Positions 43,266 to 52,196 are shown, numbered from the stretch's first letter. The stretch: 64,000 bases of DNA from Aestuariibaculum sp. M13 (GCF_024723255.1 NZ_JANIAC010000003.1:62001-126000); one strand, 5' to 3'. The notes: generated from the sequence alone by a model not told the origin. Program-made: numbers and translations.

Positions 43266-44705
43266 TTAAAATACTAAAGGCAATCCTATTTTGAATAGTA
43301 GGATGAGTAGTACTACCGATATAAGATTTAAAATGAATCCTACTTTAGCCATTTCACTGACTTTAACATAACCACTGGCAAATACAATGGCATTAGGCGG
43401 TGTCGCCATTGGGAGCATAAAAGCACAGCTACTGGCCATTGTTACAGGAATGAGTAAATATAGCATCGGGATATTCAATCTTAAAGCTATACCAGCAACC
43501 ACAGGGGCTAAAACAGCTGTTAACGCGACATTGCTCATTAACTCCGTCATGAATAACATAAGAATAATAAGTAATGAAGCCATGACTAAAATACTAATGT
43601 TACTTGTGGCAATGGTATTTGCGACCACATCGACAATACCAGTTGCCGACATGCCTTTGGCTAAAGCTAGACCACCACCAAATAGCATGAGAATACCCCA
43701 GGCTAATTTTTGAGTATCTATCCATTCTAAAATGAATTCGCCACGTTTTAAGTTGTGAGGAATTGTAAACAGGAGTAATGCTCCAAACATACTTATCATG
43801 GTATCCGATAGTTCTAAACCTGGAATTAGGTTGTTAATAACTGTTCTGAAAATCCATAAAAAGACCGTAATACCAAAAATGACAAGTACCTGTTTTTCTT
43901 TGCTACTAGTTTCTCCAAGTTTTTTTAGTTCATTATCGATAAAATCTTTTTCGGTACTAAATACTAATCCTTGACAAGGAAAGAACCATTTTACCATAAC
44001 CAGATAAATGATTCCAATTAAAATGATTGAAAAAGGTAAACCTACAATCATCCATTTTAAAAAGGAAATTTCAATATGATATTCATTTTCTAATAAACCG
44101 ATTAAAACGGAATTGGGAGGTGTGCCAATTACTGTGGCAATGCCTCCAGCATTTGCTGAAAACGCAATGCCAAGCATGACGCTCAAAGCAAAATTTTTAT
44201 CCTGTTTTGTAAATCCATCTTCATCATTAATCAGTAATTTAATCACCGAAAGTGCAATAGGAAGCATAACAACCGTACTGGCGGTGTTACTAATCCACAT
44301 GCTCATAAATCCTGTGGCAATCATAAATCCCAGAATAACACGATTAGGGGTTGATCCTGTTTTTTTGATAATGGTTAAAGCAATACGTTTATGAAGATTC
44401 ACCTTTTCTAAAGCCAAAGCCAATACAAAACCACCAAAGAATAGGAAAATGATTGGACTTCCGTAGTTGGCGCCTACATCGGCAATAGGCATGACTTTAA
44501 ACAACGGAAATAAAAGTAAAGGGAGTAAGGCCGTAACCGAAATTGAAACCGCTTCTGTGATCCACCAACAAATCATCCATCCGGCAATCGCAATTACGGT
44601 GCTGGCATTGTCTGATATAGATTCAAAAGGGATTAAACGAAGGCATATAAAAAGAATAGGTCCTAAAAAAAGGCCGACTTTTTTAGATAGAGGATGTGGT
44701 GTCAT
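43266..44705 (-). CDS. DASS/SLC13-family sodium:dicarboxylate (or sulfate) symporter
   Basis: 479 residues with ~11 membrane helices. Two Ser-Asn-Thr-type signatures of the DASS family: 'MWISNTASTVVMLPIA' in the first half and 'TELMSNVALTAVLAPV' in the second, with 'ATPPNAIVFASGYV' and 'IGTPPNSVLIG' hairpin loops. These bind Na+ and substrate. VcINDY-like members take up succinate, fumarate and malate; sulfate or citrate relatives exist, and the sequence alone does not decide. Na+ coupling fits the sodium-motive force made by the nearby Na+-NQR. Confidence 0.9.
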   Translation of the reverse strand: MTPHPLSKKVGLFLGPILFICLRLIPFESISDNASTVIAIAGWMICWWITEAVSISVTALLPLLLFPLFKVMPIADVGANYGSPIIFLFFGGFVLALALEKVNLHKRIALTIIKKTGSTPNRVILGFMIATGFMSMWISNTASTVVMLPIALSVIKLLINDEDGFTKQDKNFALSVMLGIAFSANAGGIATVIGTPPNSVLIGLLENEYHIEISFLKWMIVGLPFSIILIGIIYLVMVKWFFPCQGLVFSTEKDFIDNELKKLGETSSKEKQVLVIFGITVFLWIFRTVINNLIPGLELSDTMISMFGALLLFTIPHNLKRGEFILEWIDTQKLAWGILMLFGGGLALAKGMSATGIVDVVANTIATSNISILVMASLLIILMLFMTELMSNVALTAVLAPVVAGIALRLNIPMLYLLIPVTMASSCAFMLPMATPPNAIVFASGYVKVSEMAKVGFILNLISVVLLILLFKIGLPLVF

Positions 44706-44813
44706 ATATTGATATTAATTACAAAAATGAACCCTCAATTTGGTAAGGATTAAATAAGTAAGTGCTTTAAAGTTAAACATTTTTTAATTTTAGGGTAGGC
44801 GAATTTTTAATAT

Positions 44814-44821
44814 TATTTTTG
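44814..44821 (+). promoter_or_regulatory. Promoter of the 44826-apbE operon, -7 box against the start codon
   Basis: TATTTTTG matches TAnnTTTG and ends 4 bases before the ATG at 44826. Transcription would begin at or next to the start codon, giving a leaderless mRNA. Confidence 0.5.
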
Positions 44822-44825
44822 CAAT

Positions 44826-45203
44826 ATGAGTAAACCACTTACAGAACAGGAACTACATAATCTGGCTATGAATCATGTTGGAAAAGACTTGGAACAACGT
44901 GGTTTTGAGTTTGTAGCCGTAAACAGCAAATTAAAAAAGCATCCGCAATTTGTGTGTATCGACAAAAACAGTCAATACTATTTCGTGATTGTTAGAGCTG
45001 TAATTTTACCCGATAACCCTAACAATTACGATGTGGTCTGGATGGAGACTTTTAAAAAGCATGCCAGAGATAAAAATGCAAAAGTGCTATATGCCGGCGT
45101 TGGCATAGGTAATGTTGAAGGCGAAAAAATGCCCATTTATTTAAACCAGGAATATTTAATGGAGTACAACGGTATTCAGGTTATTGAAACAAATCTTAAT
45201 TAA
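44826..45203 (+). CDS. Conserved hypothetical protein upstream of apbE
   Basis: 125 residues, soluble, no signal peptide. It starts with 'LTEQELHNLAMNHVGKDLEQRGFEFVAVNSKLKKHPQFVCI' in short helical then strand segments, and has a central 'YYFVIVRAVILPDNP' beta hairpin. The alpha/beta layout resembles small restriction-endonuclease-like or NTF2-like domains only vaguely, and I claim no function. It is followed by apbE after one base, so the two are translated from one mRNA. A link to flavin transfer to NqrB/NqrC is possible from context. Confidence 0.65.
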   Translation: MSKPLTEQELHNLAMNHVGKDLEQRGFEFVAVNSKLKKHPQFVCIDKNSQYYFVIVRAVILPDNPNNYDVVWMETFKKHARDKNAKVLYAGVGIGNVEGEKMPIYLNQEYLMEYNGIQVIETNLN

Positions 45204-45204
45204 G

Positions 45205-46179
45205 ATGAAATTATTCTTAGCGTCTTTCTTGGCACTTGTTTTAGTGTCTTGTGAAACTTCAGTTAAAAACACCACCTTGACTGGTCCGATTTTCGGAACC
45301 AGTTATTCGGTACTTTACGATTCAGATGTCAATTATAAACCACAGTTTGACAGTTTGTTTGCAGTTATTAACATGTCGATGTCCACTTATATTCCAACCT
45401 CTGATATTTCAAAAATTAATAGAAATGAAGATAGTTTGGTCGATGCGCATTTCGAGAAGGTGTTCAATACCTCAAAAATCATTTATAAAGCAACACAAGG
45501 TGCTTTCGATCCAACGATTGGGGCTTTAGTAAATGCCTGGGATTTTGGTCCGGGTGGAAAAATAGTGAATCTCGATAGTTTGAAAATCGATAGTTTAATG
45601 CTGTCGGTGGGATTTGATAAAGTCCAACAGAATAATCATATTTTAAAGAAACCAGAAGGTGCTTTTATTGATTTTAATGCGATAGCGAAAGGCTATGGCG
45701 TTGATGTGATTGGACAGTTTTTAGAAAGTAAAAACATCAAAAATTATTTAGTTGAAATAGGAGGCGAAATCAGAACAAGAGGAATAAATGCTGAAAAACA
45801 ATTGCCTTGGAAAGTAGGCGTAGAACAACCACATTTTGATGGAACCCAATCTATTTTAAAGGGGATTACCGTTAAAGATGAAGCTATGGCTACTTCGGGT
45901 ACGTATAGAAAGTTTAAAGTTGATGAAAACGGTAATAAATATGCTCATATTATTAATACCGAAACCGGGTATCCAAGTAAAACGAATTTGTTGAGTATTT
46001 CGGTTATTGCGTCAGATTGTATGACGGCCGATGCTTATGCCACAGCGTTTAAAACTATGGGTGTTGAAAAGATCAAGACGTTTTTAAAATCGCATCCGGA
46101 ACTTAAAGTGTTTTTAATTTTTGAAAACGATCAGCATGAATTTGAAACCTTAGGTCTTAACGGGTTTCCAGAGGAGTAA
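45205..46179 (+). CDS. apbE: FAD:protein FMN transferase ApbE (lipoprotein)
   Basis: 324 residues from the ATG at 45205, one base after the previous stop. An in-frame ATG at 45184 lies inside the upstream gene and would spoil the signal. Lipobox LVSC follows a good hydrophobic segment. ApbE motifs: 'GPIFGTSYSVLY', 'MSTYIPTSDISKIN', 'GAFDPTIGALVNAWDFGP', 'DFNAIAKGYGVD', 'YLVEIGGEIRTRG', 'AMATSGTYRKF', 'HIINTETGYPSK' and the Mg2+ loop 'ASDCMTADAYATAF'. It attaches FMN to threonine of exported flavoproteins. NqrB and NqrC, encoded 3.7 kb upstream, are the expected targets. Confidence 0.95.
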   Translation: MKLFLASFLALVLVSCETSVKNTTLTGPIFGTSYSVLYDSDVNYKPQFDSLFAVINMSMSTYIPTSDISKINRNEDSLVDAHFEKVFNTSKIIYKATQGAFDPTIGALVNAWDFGPGGKIVNLDSLKIDSLMLSVGFDKVQQNNHILKKPEGAFIDFNAIAKGYGVDVIGQFLESKNIKNYLVEIGGEIRTRGINAEKQLPWKVGVEQPHFDGTQSILKGITVKDEAMATSGTYRKFKVDENGNKYAHIINTETGYPSKTNLLSISVIASDCMTADAYATAFKTMGVEKIKTFLKSHPELKVFLIFENDQHEFETLGLNGFPEE

Positions 46180-46180
46180 A

Positions 46181-46549
46181 TTAAATAACTTCCAAAAGAA
46201 TAAAAAGCCAGCCTAATATTAAGAGTAAACCTCCAAGAGGTGTAATAGGACCTAAAAATTTTAATTTTTTGCCTTTTGCTGCGCTTAAAACCAAACCGTA
46301 AATGCTAAAAGAAAACAACAGGATTCCAATAGTGAAAAACCAGTAAATGATTGAATTATTAAAGTTATTTAGGCCTAGAGCAAGTAAAACAATGGCGTGA
46401 TACATTTGGTATTTAACGCCTGTTTCAAAACTTTTTAATAATTCGCTGTCCGAAATTATTTTTTTCAGAGCATGGGCACCAAAGGCACCAAATATTACTG
46501 ATAACATGCCATACAAAGTGCCTGTTATAATAAAATAGTGTTGTGCCAT
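46181..46549 (-). CDS. DUF423 family membrane protein (YgdD-like)
   Basis: 122 residues with four hydrophobic helices. The N-terminal 'GMLSVIFGAFGAHALKKIISD' and central 'FETGVKYQMYHAIVLLALGL' are the typical DUF423 blocks, and 'GPITPLGGLLLILGWL' closes the protein. The function of this widespread inner-membrane family is unknown. Its stop is one base from the apbE stop on the other strand. It is the last gene of the map-led operon, 17 bases after the methyltransferase. Confidence 0.9.
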   Translation of the reverse strand: MAQHYFIITGTLYGMLSVIFGAFGAHALKKIISDSELLKSFETGVKYQMYHAIVLLALGLNNFNNSIIYWFFTIGILLFSFSIYGLVLSAAKGKKLKFLGPITPLGGLLLILGWLFILLEVI

Positions 46550-46566
46550 TTAATCTAATCTTAATT

Positions 46567-47331
46567 TTATTTCCTTACCACAGGAATAATTTCACCTTTG
46601 GCTAAACAATAGGTTTGAATATCCTGTTCAGAGAAATTTTTGGTGTAATCAGCTTCATCAACCGTAAAACCGATAGCACGCAATTTGTTGAAATAATCAC
46701 GGCCGTACACACGCACATGATCGTATTGTCCGAAGATTTTAGCGCGTTCTTTTTTATCGGTTATTGTGTCGTCTTCAAAAGTAGTTTCACGATTCAAATC
46801 CTGAGGAATTTGAAAAATTCCCCAGCCGCCTGGCTTCATCACACGATATAATTCCTGCATGGCTTTAGTATCATCAGGGATATGTTCCAGTACGTGATTG
46901 CATAAAATAACATCAAATTCATTATCCTTAAACGGTAAATCACAGATGTCAGCTTTTACATCCGCAATTGGTGATAATAAATCAGTTGTAGTATAATCTA
47001 AATGCTTTAAGCTTTTAAAGCGTTTTAAAAAGCATTGTTCCGGGGCAAAGTGTAAAACTTTTAAGTTGTCGGTAAAGAAATTGGTTTCCTTATTCAAATA
47101 GAGCCACAATAATCTATGGCGTTCTAAACTTAAAGTTGAAGGTGACAACACGTTATTACGTTGTGTGCCGTAACCATAAGGTAAAAACGTTCTGAACCCT
47201 TTGCCGTCTATGGGATCGATAAAGTTGTTTCCTCGTAAAAAGAAAGCCAGAACCGGACGAATGATATAACTTAACCTGATTAATAAAGGTCGCGGAATAA
47301 CATTCAGAATTATTTTAAAAAGCTTTTTCAA
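46567..47331 (-). CDS. Class I SAM-dependent methyltransferase
   Basis: 254 residues. The first ~90 residues are basic and partly hydrophobic (LLIRLSYIIRPVLAFFLRG), so it may associate with the membrane. The SAM fold follows: 'VLHFAPEQCFLKRFKS', 'DICDLPFKDNEFDVILCNHVLEHIPDD' (motifs II-III) and 'YRVMKPGGWGIFQIPQD'. Motif I is atypical, with FAPE in place of a G-x-G-x-G loop, as in several Bacteroidota methyltransferases. Substrate unknown. Located 5 bases after the DUF3050 gene and followed by the DUF423 gene. Confidence 0.85.
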   Translation of the reverse strand: MKKLFKIILNVIPRPLLIRLSYIIRPVLAFFLRGNNFIDPIDGKGFRTFLPYGYGTQRNNVLSPSTLSLERHRLLWLYLNKETNFFTDNLKVLHFAPEQCFLKRFKSLKHLDYTTTDLLSPIADVKADICDLPFKDNEFDVILCNHVLEHIPDDTKAMQELYRVMKPGGWGIFQIPQDLNRETTFEDDTITDKKERAKIFGQYDHVRVYGRDYFNKLRAIGFTVDEADYTKNFSEQDIQTYCLAKGEIIPVVRK

Positions 47332-47336
47332 TGGCG

Positions 47337-48119
47337 TTAGGCTTCAACTAAACGATTGGTTTGAATTAAGGCTGAAATACTGTCCCAAAGCGCGATGCGG
47401 TGTTCTAAAGCTTGTTTTGCAGTTGCTAAAGCTTCATCCCATTTTTTATCATCTTCCTTGCATAATTCTTCAATCATTTTTAAAGATAACGGACCGTGCT
47501 CATCACCATCCAATTCAATGTGACGGTTTAAATAATAAGTGAGTTTACTATAGGTATTATCTTCAGTTTTTGACTGATTTATAATTTGAAAGAACATATC
47601 AGGAATGACATCTTCACGACCAAAAGTAAATGCCGAAGCAATAACATGAGGTTTTTTAGTGTCAATAACATCGAATGAAAACTGAATGAAATTTAATGTT
47701 TCGGCTTCCAATTTTGCTTTTAAGCCTGCATCGGTAATTGAAAGTCCTTCTTTTATGAAATCGATAAATGTATTAATCTGTTTTGTACTGGCACCAACCT
47801 GAAGCATGGCATCTAAGTACATTTCATAATGACTCTTAGGCTCGCCAAGTTCGTTAACATCACTTTCTTCACCTAAAACAATTTCATTTATAAATCTAGA
47901 GGTTGCCGGATTAGCCACAGGCACCCAAGGTAGGGTAGTTGTGGTTAACTGGTTTTGAAGTGATTTTAACAGCGACATAAAATCCCAAACTGCAAAAGCG
48001 TGTTGTTCCATAAAGGTTTTAACATCGTCGATAGCGTTTAAGTCACTATATAATTTATGATTGTTTAACTGAGCTCTTAAAGGTGCAAGCTCTTGTTCAA
48101 TACGTTCAATTTGGTTCAT
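47337..48119 (-). CDS. DUF3050 family protein (heme-oxygenase-like fold)
   Basis: 260 residues, all helical. 'LAPLRAQLNNHKLYSDLNAIDDVKTFMEQHAFAVWDFMSLLK' (given in parts), 'HYEMYLDAM', 'FTFGREDVIPDMF' and 'YLNRHIELDGDEHGPLSL' are DUF3050 blocks. The spread of His and Glu residues (HAFAVWDF, E in GRED, RHIELDGDEH) resembles the di-metal or heme-oxygenase-like superfamily. Substrate and reaction are unknown. It starts one base after the map stop and precedes the methyltransferase by 5 bases. Confidence 0.85.
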   Translation of the reverse strand: MNQIERIEQELAPLRAQLNNHKLYSDLNAIDDVKTFMEQHAFAVWDFMSLLKSLQNQLTTTTLPWVPVANPATSRFINEIVLGEESDVNELGEPKSHYEMYLDAMLQVGASTKQINTFIDFIKEGLSITDAGLKAKLEAETLNFIQFSFDVIDTKKPHVIASAFTFGREDVIPDMFFQIINQSKTEDNTYSKLTYYLNRHIELDGDEHGPLSLKMIEELCKEDDKKWDEALATAKQALEHRIALWDSISALIQTNRLVEA

Positions 48120-48120
48120 G

Positions 48121-48939
48121 TTAAAGAACTAATGCTTTTTGTCTGAATTCGTCTTCTTCGTTTGATGTGATGCCTAAGGCATCATAGATATAAGCAAAGG
48201 TTGAAAGTAATTCAGGCTTACCATCAACAATAGCTACATCATGCTCGAAGTGAGCACTTGGTTTGTTATCTAAAGTGGTAATGGTCCAACCATCTCTATG
48301 TTGCTGAATACGGTGTGTTCCCATGTTAATCATAGGTTCGATAGCAACAACCATACCTTCAACAAACTTTTTACCACGACCGCGTTTTCCGTAGTTTGGC
48401 ATTTCAGGGTCTTCGTGCATTTTTCTACCTAATCCATGACCTACCAATTCGCGAACAACGCCGTAACCGTGATCTTCACAGTATTTTTGAATGGCGTAGC
48501 CTACGTCTCCAACACGATTATTTAATTTGAATTCACGAATACCAATGTAAAGTGATTCTTTTGTAACCTGAAGTAGCTTTTCAGTTTCAGGGTCAATTTC
48601 ACCAACGGCAAAGGTATAGGCATGATCACCATAAAAACCATTTTTTAAAGCTCCGCAGTCAATTGAAATAATATCGCCTTCAACTAAAGGATCATTATTA
48701 GGAATACCATGAACCACTTGTGAGTTTGGACTCATACAAAGGGTGTTCGGGAAATCGTATAAGCCTAAAAATCCTGGAATAGCGCCATGATCTCTAATAC
48801 ACGCTTCGGCAATTTTATCAAGTTGTAAAGTCGTTACACCTGGTTTTACGGCTTTTGCTATTTCTCCTAAAGTTTTAGATACGATTAAGGCACTTTCGCG
48901 CATTAATTCAATTTCTTCTCTGGTTTTAATCTGAATCAT
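48121..48939 (-). CDS. map: Methionine aminopeptidase, type I
   Basis: 272 residues. The five metal ligands of the pita-bread fold can be found: D in 'SIDCGALKNGFYGDHAYTF' (two Asp), H in 'RELVGHGLGRKMHEDPEMPNYG', E in 'VVAIEPMINMG' and E in 'AHFEHDVAI'. It removes the initiator methionine from new proteins. First gene of a four-gene unit (map, DUF3050, methyltransferase, DUF423) with gaps of 1, 5 and 17 bases. A promoter box is at 48958. Confidence 0.96.
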   Translation of the reverse strand: MIQIKTREEIELMRESALIVSKTLGEIAKAVKPGVTTLQLDKIAEACIRDHGAIPGFLGLYDFPNTLCMSPNSQVVHGIPNNDPLVEGDIISIDCGALKNGFYGDHAYTFAVGEIDPETEKLLQVTKESLYIGIREFKLNNRVGDVGYAIQKYCEDHGYGVVRELVGHGLGRKMHEDPEMPNYGKRGRGKKFVEGMVVAIEPMINMGTHRIQQHRDGWTITTLDNKPSAHFEHDVAIVDGKPELLSTFAYIYDALGITSNEEDEFRQKALVL

Positions 48940-48957
48940 GTGTCAAAAAAATATGGG

Positions 48958-48965
48958 CAAAGATA
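48958..48965 (-). promoter_or_regulatory. map operon promoter, -7 box
   Basis: TATCTTTG on the minus strand matches TAnnTTTG. The leader to the ATG at 48939 would be about 13 bases. No exact -33 TTTG found. Confidence 0.6.
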
Positions 48966-49028
48966 CTTAAAATAGTGGGAATGCCTTTTGAATGAAAGGA
49001 ATAATTAACATTACCGATGAAAGGTAGA

Positions 49029-49433
49029 TTATTTGAAAATTCTGAAAAAGCCTTTCTTTTTTTCTTCTTCCTTTGGTTCGGTATTGGTTACCATTTGGTA
49101 AATTTCACCCCAACCCGGAAACCCGCCAATATTTCTATCGTCGATGAATAAATCGGCATGAATTTTTCGGCTTGAATTATTACTGAAATCCTCTTCCGGA
49201 TAACTGCGGTTTACGGCATAAAATGTAATGCCATGTTCTTTGCAAAAATTAACCGCATCATCTAATTTAGTGCCATGGCGGTAAGTCCATAAAATAAGCC
49301 GATGGCCTTTGTTTTGAAGCATTTTTAAAGTTTCAAAAGCAAAAAGCATCGGCTTTCCTATATTCGGGTAAGCATCTTCAACTATGGTGCCATCAAAATC
49401 GACGGCGATTATAAGTTGTGTGTTTAAATTCAT
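49029..49433 (-). CDS. Small HAD-family phosphatase-like protein
   Basis: 134 residues, a cap-less HAD domain. Motif I is D12-F-D14-G-T with the nucleophile and acid/base aspartates. Motif II is the Thr in 'LILWTYR', and motif IV is 'DLFIDDRNIGG'. A clear motif III lysine is less certain (candidates in 'NSSRKIHAD'). The C-terminal 20 residues are Lys/Glu-rich with 'FFRIFK'. Bacteroides homologues of this size have pyrophosphatase or phosphatase activity; the substrate here is unknown. It has its own promoter box and stands between gpmI and map. Confidence 0.85.
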   Translation of the reverse strand: MNLNTQLIIAVDFDGTIVEDAYPNIGKPMLFAFETLKMLQNKGHRLILWTYRHGTKLDDAVNFCKEHGITFYAVNRSYPEEDFSNNSSRKIHADLFIDDRNIGGFPGWGEIYQMVTNTEPKEEEKKKGFFRIFK

Positions 49434-49459
49434 TAAGATTATAAACTTGTTGTTTAAAA

Positions 49460-49467
49460 CAAATGTA
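49460..49467 (-). promoter_or_regulatory. HAD gene promoter, -7 box
   Basis: TACATTTG on the minus strand matches TAnnTTTG, giving a ~20-base leader to the ATG at 49433. It lies in the 51-base gap after gpmI. Confidence 0.55.
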
Positions 49468-49484
49468 CAATTTTAATTAAGAAA

Positions 49485-51002
49485 TTAAACTAAAGCATGC
49501 TGTGTCATGGCAGCTGGCTGCTCAACGCCCATTAATTTTAAAATTGTTGGTGCTACATCACCTAAAATACCATCCTTGATAGATTTTAATTCGTTGTCGA
49601 TTAAAATAACAGGAACCGGATTTGTGGTGTGTGCCGTATTTGGTGTACCATCTGGGTTAATCATAGTTTCACAGTTTCCGTGATCCGCGATTAAAATAGT
49701 TGTGTAACCGTTGTCAAGAGCTGTTGTTACCACATCTTTAACACATTCATCAACCGCTTCACAGGCTTTAATAGCGGCTTCCATAACACCAGTATGTCCA
49801 ACCATATCTCCATTTGCAAAGTTTAAACATACGAAATCAACATCGCCTTTTTCTAATTCAGGAACTAAGGCATCACGTAACTCGTAGGCGCTCATTTCCG
49901 GTTGTAAATCGTAAGTCGCTACTTTAGGAGAATTTCTTAAAATACGAGTTTCACCTTCAAATTCTTTTTCCTGACCACCAGAGAAGAAGAAGGTAACGTG
50001 TGGGTATTTTTCAGTTTCGGCAATACGAATTTGTTTTTTACCATTCTTAGCCAAAACTTCACCTAAAGTTTCTGATAAGTTGTCTTTGTTGAAAATTACA
50101 TTAACGTTTTTATAGGTGTCATCGTAATTGGTAAGCGTTACATAATGCAGGTTTAATTTGTGCATGTTTTGCTCGTGGAAATCGGTTTGCGACAACGCTT
50201 CTGTTAACTCACGACCACGGTCGGTTCTAAAGTTAAAGAAGATCACCACATCTCCATCTTTTATTTTTGTTACAGGTTCTCCATCTGCACCAGTTAGAAT
50301 AATTGGCTTAATGAACTCGTCGGTAATATCGTTGTTGTAATTTTTTTGAACAGTATCGGTAACGTTGGTTGATTTCTCGCCAATACCGTTTACCATGGCA
50401 TCGTAAGCTAATTTAACACGTTCCCAGCGTTTATCTCTATCCATAGCATAATATCTTCCGGTTACAGTAGCTAATTTTGCATTGGATTTTTCAAGGTGAG
50501 ATTCTAATTCGGTTAAAAAGCCGAAACCAGATTTTGGGTCTACATCACGTCCATCGGTAAAGGCGTGGATGTAGGTGTGCTCTAAACCGTATTCATCGGC
50601 GGCATCAATTAATCCGAAAAGGTGCTTTATGTGAGAGTGAACGCCACCATCACTTAATAGACCAAGAAAGTGTACGTCTTTATTATTTGTCTTAGCGTAT
50701 TCAAAAGCATCAACCAATACCTTCTCTGAATTTAAGGTTTTGTTTTCAACCGCTAAATTAACTTTTACTAAATCTTGATATACAATGCGACCGGCACCTA
50801 AATTCATATGGCCAACTTCGCTATTACCCATTTGTCCTTCAGGTAAACCAACGTGTAAACCATCGGTTCGTAAGGTAGCGTAAGGGTATTTTGTGTAAAG
50901 AGAATCTATAAAAGGGGTGTTGGCATTGTCGATTGCAGAAACTTTAGGATCTGGAGAATTTCCCCAGCCATCAAGTATCATTAAGATAACTTTTTTGTTC
51001 AT
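49485..51002 (-). CDS. gpmI: 2,3-bisphosphoglycerate-independent phosphoglycerate mutase
   Basis: 505 residues from the ATG at 51002 (MNKKVILMILDGWG). A longer frame from 51029 would begin inside the promoter box and was rejected. Alkaline-phosphatase-superfamily metal sites: 'DGWGNSP', the catalytic serine in 'PEGQMGNSEVGHMNLGAGR', 'FTDGRDVDPKSG', 'NFANGDMVGHTG' and 'ADHGNCETM' with 'TAHTTNPVPVIL'. It interconverts 3- and 2-phosphoglycerate with Mn2+ in glycolysis. A single-gene unit, as judged by promoters on both sides. Confidence 0.97.
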   Translation of the reverse strand: MNKKVILMILDGWGNSPDPKVSAIDNANTPFIDSLYTKYPYATLRTDGLHVGLPEGQMGNSEVGHMNLGAGRIVYQDLVKVNLAVENKTLNSEKVLVDAFEYAKTNNKDVHFLGLLSDGGVHSHIKHLFGLIDAADEYGLEHTYIHAFTDGRDVDPKSGFGFLTELESHLEKSNAKLATVTGRYYAMDRDKRWERVKLAYDAMVNGIGEKSTNVTDTVQKNYNNDITDEFIKPIILTGADGEPVTKIKDGDVVIFFNFRTDRGRELTEALSQTDFHEQNMHKLNLHYVTLTNYDDTYKNVNVIFNKDNLSETLGEVLAKNGKKQIRIAETEKYPHVTFFFSGGQEKEFEGETRILRNSPKVATYDLQPEMSAYELRDALVPELEKGDVDFVCLNFANGDMVGHTGVMEAAIKACEAVDECVKDVVTTALDNGYTTILIADHGNCETMINPDGTPNTAHTTNPVPVILIDNELKSIKDGILGDVAPTILKLMGVEQPAAMTQHALV

Positions 51003-51026
51003 TATAATGTGTAATTTTTTCAGTAT

Positions 51027-51034
51027 CAAATATA
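51027..51034 (-). promoter_or_regulatory. gpmI promoter, -7 box
   Basis: TATATTTG on the minus strand matches TAnnTTTG; ~18-base leader to the ATG at 51002. It rules out the longer gpmI start. Confidence 0.65.
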
Positions 51035-51254
51035 CTGAAGTTTGTTAAAAAAAGGAAGATGAAACTGTTTAAAAACAGCCCGTTTTTGTGCTTTTTTGTG
51101 GTATAATTAAAAAAAGTGGATTCCGTTAAAGAAATGTGAATGATATGTTAAAAATGCAGAAAAGAATGGTTTTAATGTAACATATGTTACTTAATGTCGT
51201 CTGTTAAGTATAATCAAAAAACAAAATCATTAATCAAATCAAAATTCTTTCATC

Positions 51255-51641
51255 ATGAAAAAAACAATCATTCTTTCAGCAATTGCATTATGTTTATCAG
51301 TAGTATCAGTAAATGCAAAAACAATCGAACCTAACGTTGCAACAAACAAAGTAACGTATTTTAAAGTAAATTCTTTTTGTGTATCAATCGCTAAAGGCGA
51401 TATCGTTACCGTAAAAAAATTAATAGCCAGAGGTGAAGACGTTAACCAAAAATCTAACGGGATGACACCAGCTATGTATGCTGCGAAATATAATCGTGTT
51501 GAAATTTTACAACTTTTAATTTCTGAAGGTGCCGATTTAAAAGCAAAATGTGGAAAAGGTTATACAGCAAAAAAATATGCCGAATTACACGGTGCTAAAG
51601 ATGCTCAGCAAGTTATTGAAATGGCATTGTCAAAAAAATAA
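51255..51641 (+). CDS. Secreted ankyrin-repeat protein
   Basis: 128 residues. A signal peptide (LSAIALCLSVVSVNA, then K) is followed by ~25 residues and two to three ankyrin repeats: 'FCVSIAKGDIVTVKKLIARGEDVNQK', then 'GMTPAMYAAKYNRVEILQLLISEGADLK' (each split at residues ~45-105), and a degenerate third 'GYTAKKYAELHGAKDAQQVIE'. It probably acts as a small periplasmic protein-binding module. A strong terminator lies 40 bases downstream. Partner unknown. Confidence 0.8.
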   Translation: MKKTIILSAIALCLSVVSVNAKTIEPNVATNKVTYFKVNSFCVSIAKGDIVTVKKLIARGEDVNQKSNGMTPAMYAAKYNRVEILQLLISEGADLKAKCGKGYTAKKYAELHGAKDAQQVIEMALSKK

Positions 51642-51681
51642 TTATAACACTTAATTTTATGATTATTTGAGTTAGTCGCTC

Positions 51682-51712
51682 AAAAAAGCCCTGTTTTTAC
51701 AGGGCTTTTTTA
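51682..51712. terminator. Bidirectional terminator
   Basis: A perfect stem aaaaaagccctg / cagggctttttt between the convergent ankyrin and GNAT genes. A and T runs on the two sides let it serve both strands. Confidence 0.9.
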
Positions 51713-51718
51713 TGTTTG

Positions 51719-52174
51719 TTATTTTAAAGATTTGTACATAACATAGTGTAAACCGATATCTGAAATATTGAATGGCTCACCAATAACAGTGAAATTGTTT
51801 TTCTTGTAAAATGTCTTTGCTACCTCGCGGGCGTTGCACCAAACGACTTGAATTTTCTTTTCTTTTAATAATGTGTCACCGTAGGCTACTAATAAATTAC
51901 CGAGTCCTTTTCCTTGAAAAGTATCTAAAACGGCCATGCCTCTAAGTTGATACTGCAATGCTTCTGATAATAAATTAGTGGAGCTTTTAAAATAGGACAC
52001 CACCCCGAGAAGTTGATTGTTGTTATAAATGCCTAAATGAAATGTGGTTTCCAAATTATCGCCATCAAAATTACAGGTTTCTATGGGTTTGCCAGGTCTT
52101 AAAACAGGATGTCTAACAGGAAATGTTTCAGCGGCACTTATTATTTTTATATTGTATGGGTGTTGCTTCATCAT
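51719..52174 (-). CDS. GNAT-family N-acetyltransferase
   Basis: 151 residues (150 from the second of two adjacent Met codons). GNAT motif A is 'QLRGMAVLDTFQGKGLGNLLVAYG', with the acetyl-CoA pyrophosphate loop Q-G-K-G-L-G. Motif B is 'FYKKNNFTVIGEPF'. The N-terminal 'FPVRHPVLRPGKPIETCNFDGD' resembles a subgroup of stand-alone bacterial GNATs whose substrate is unknown. It has its own promoter box at 52197. Confidence 0.85.
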   Translation of the reverse strand: MMKQHPYNIKIISAAETFPVRHPVLRPGKPIETCNFDGDNLETTFHLGIYNNNQLLGVVSYFKSSTNLLSEALQYQLRGMAVLDTFQGKGLGNLLVAYGDTLLKEKKIQVVWCNAREVAKTFYKKNNFTVIGEPFNISDIGLHYVMYKSLK

Positions 52175-52196
52175 GATTTGAAATTGTCTATGAAAT

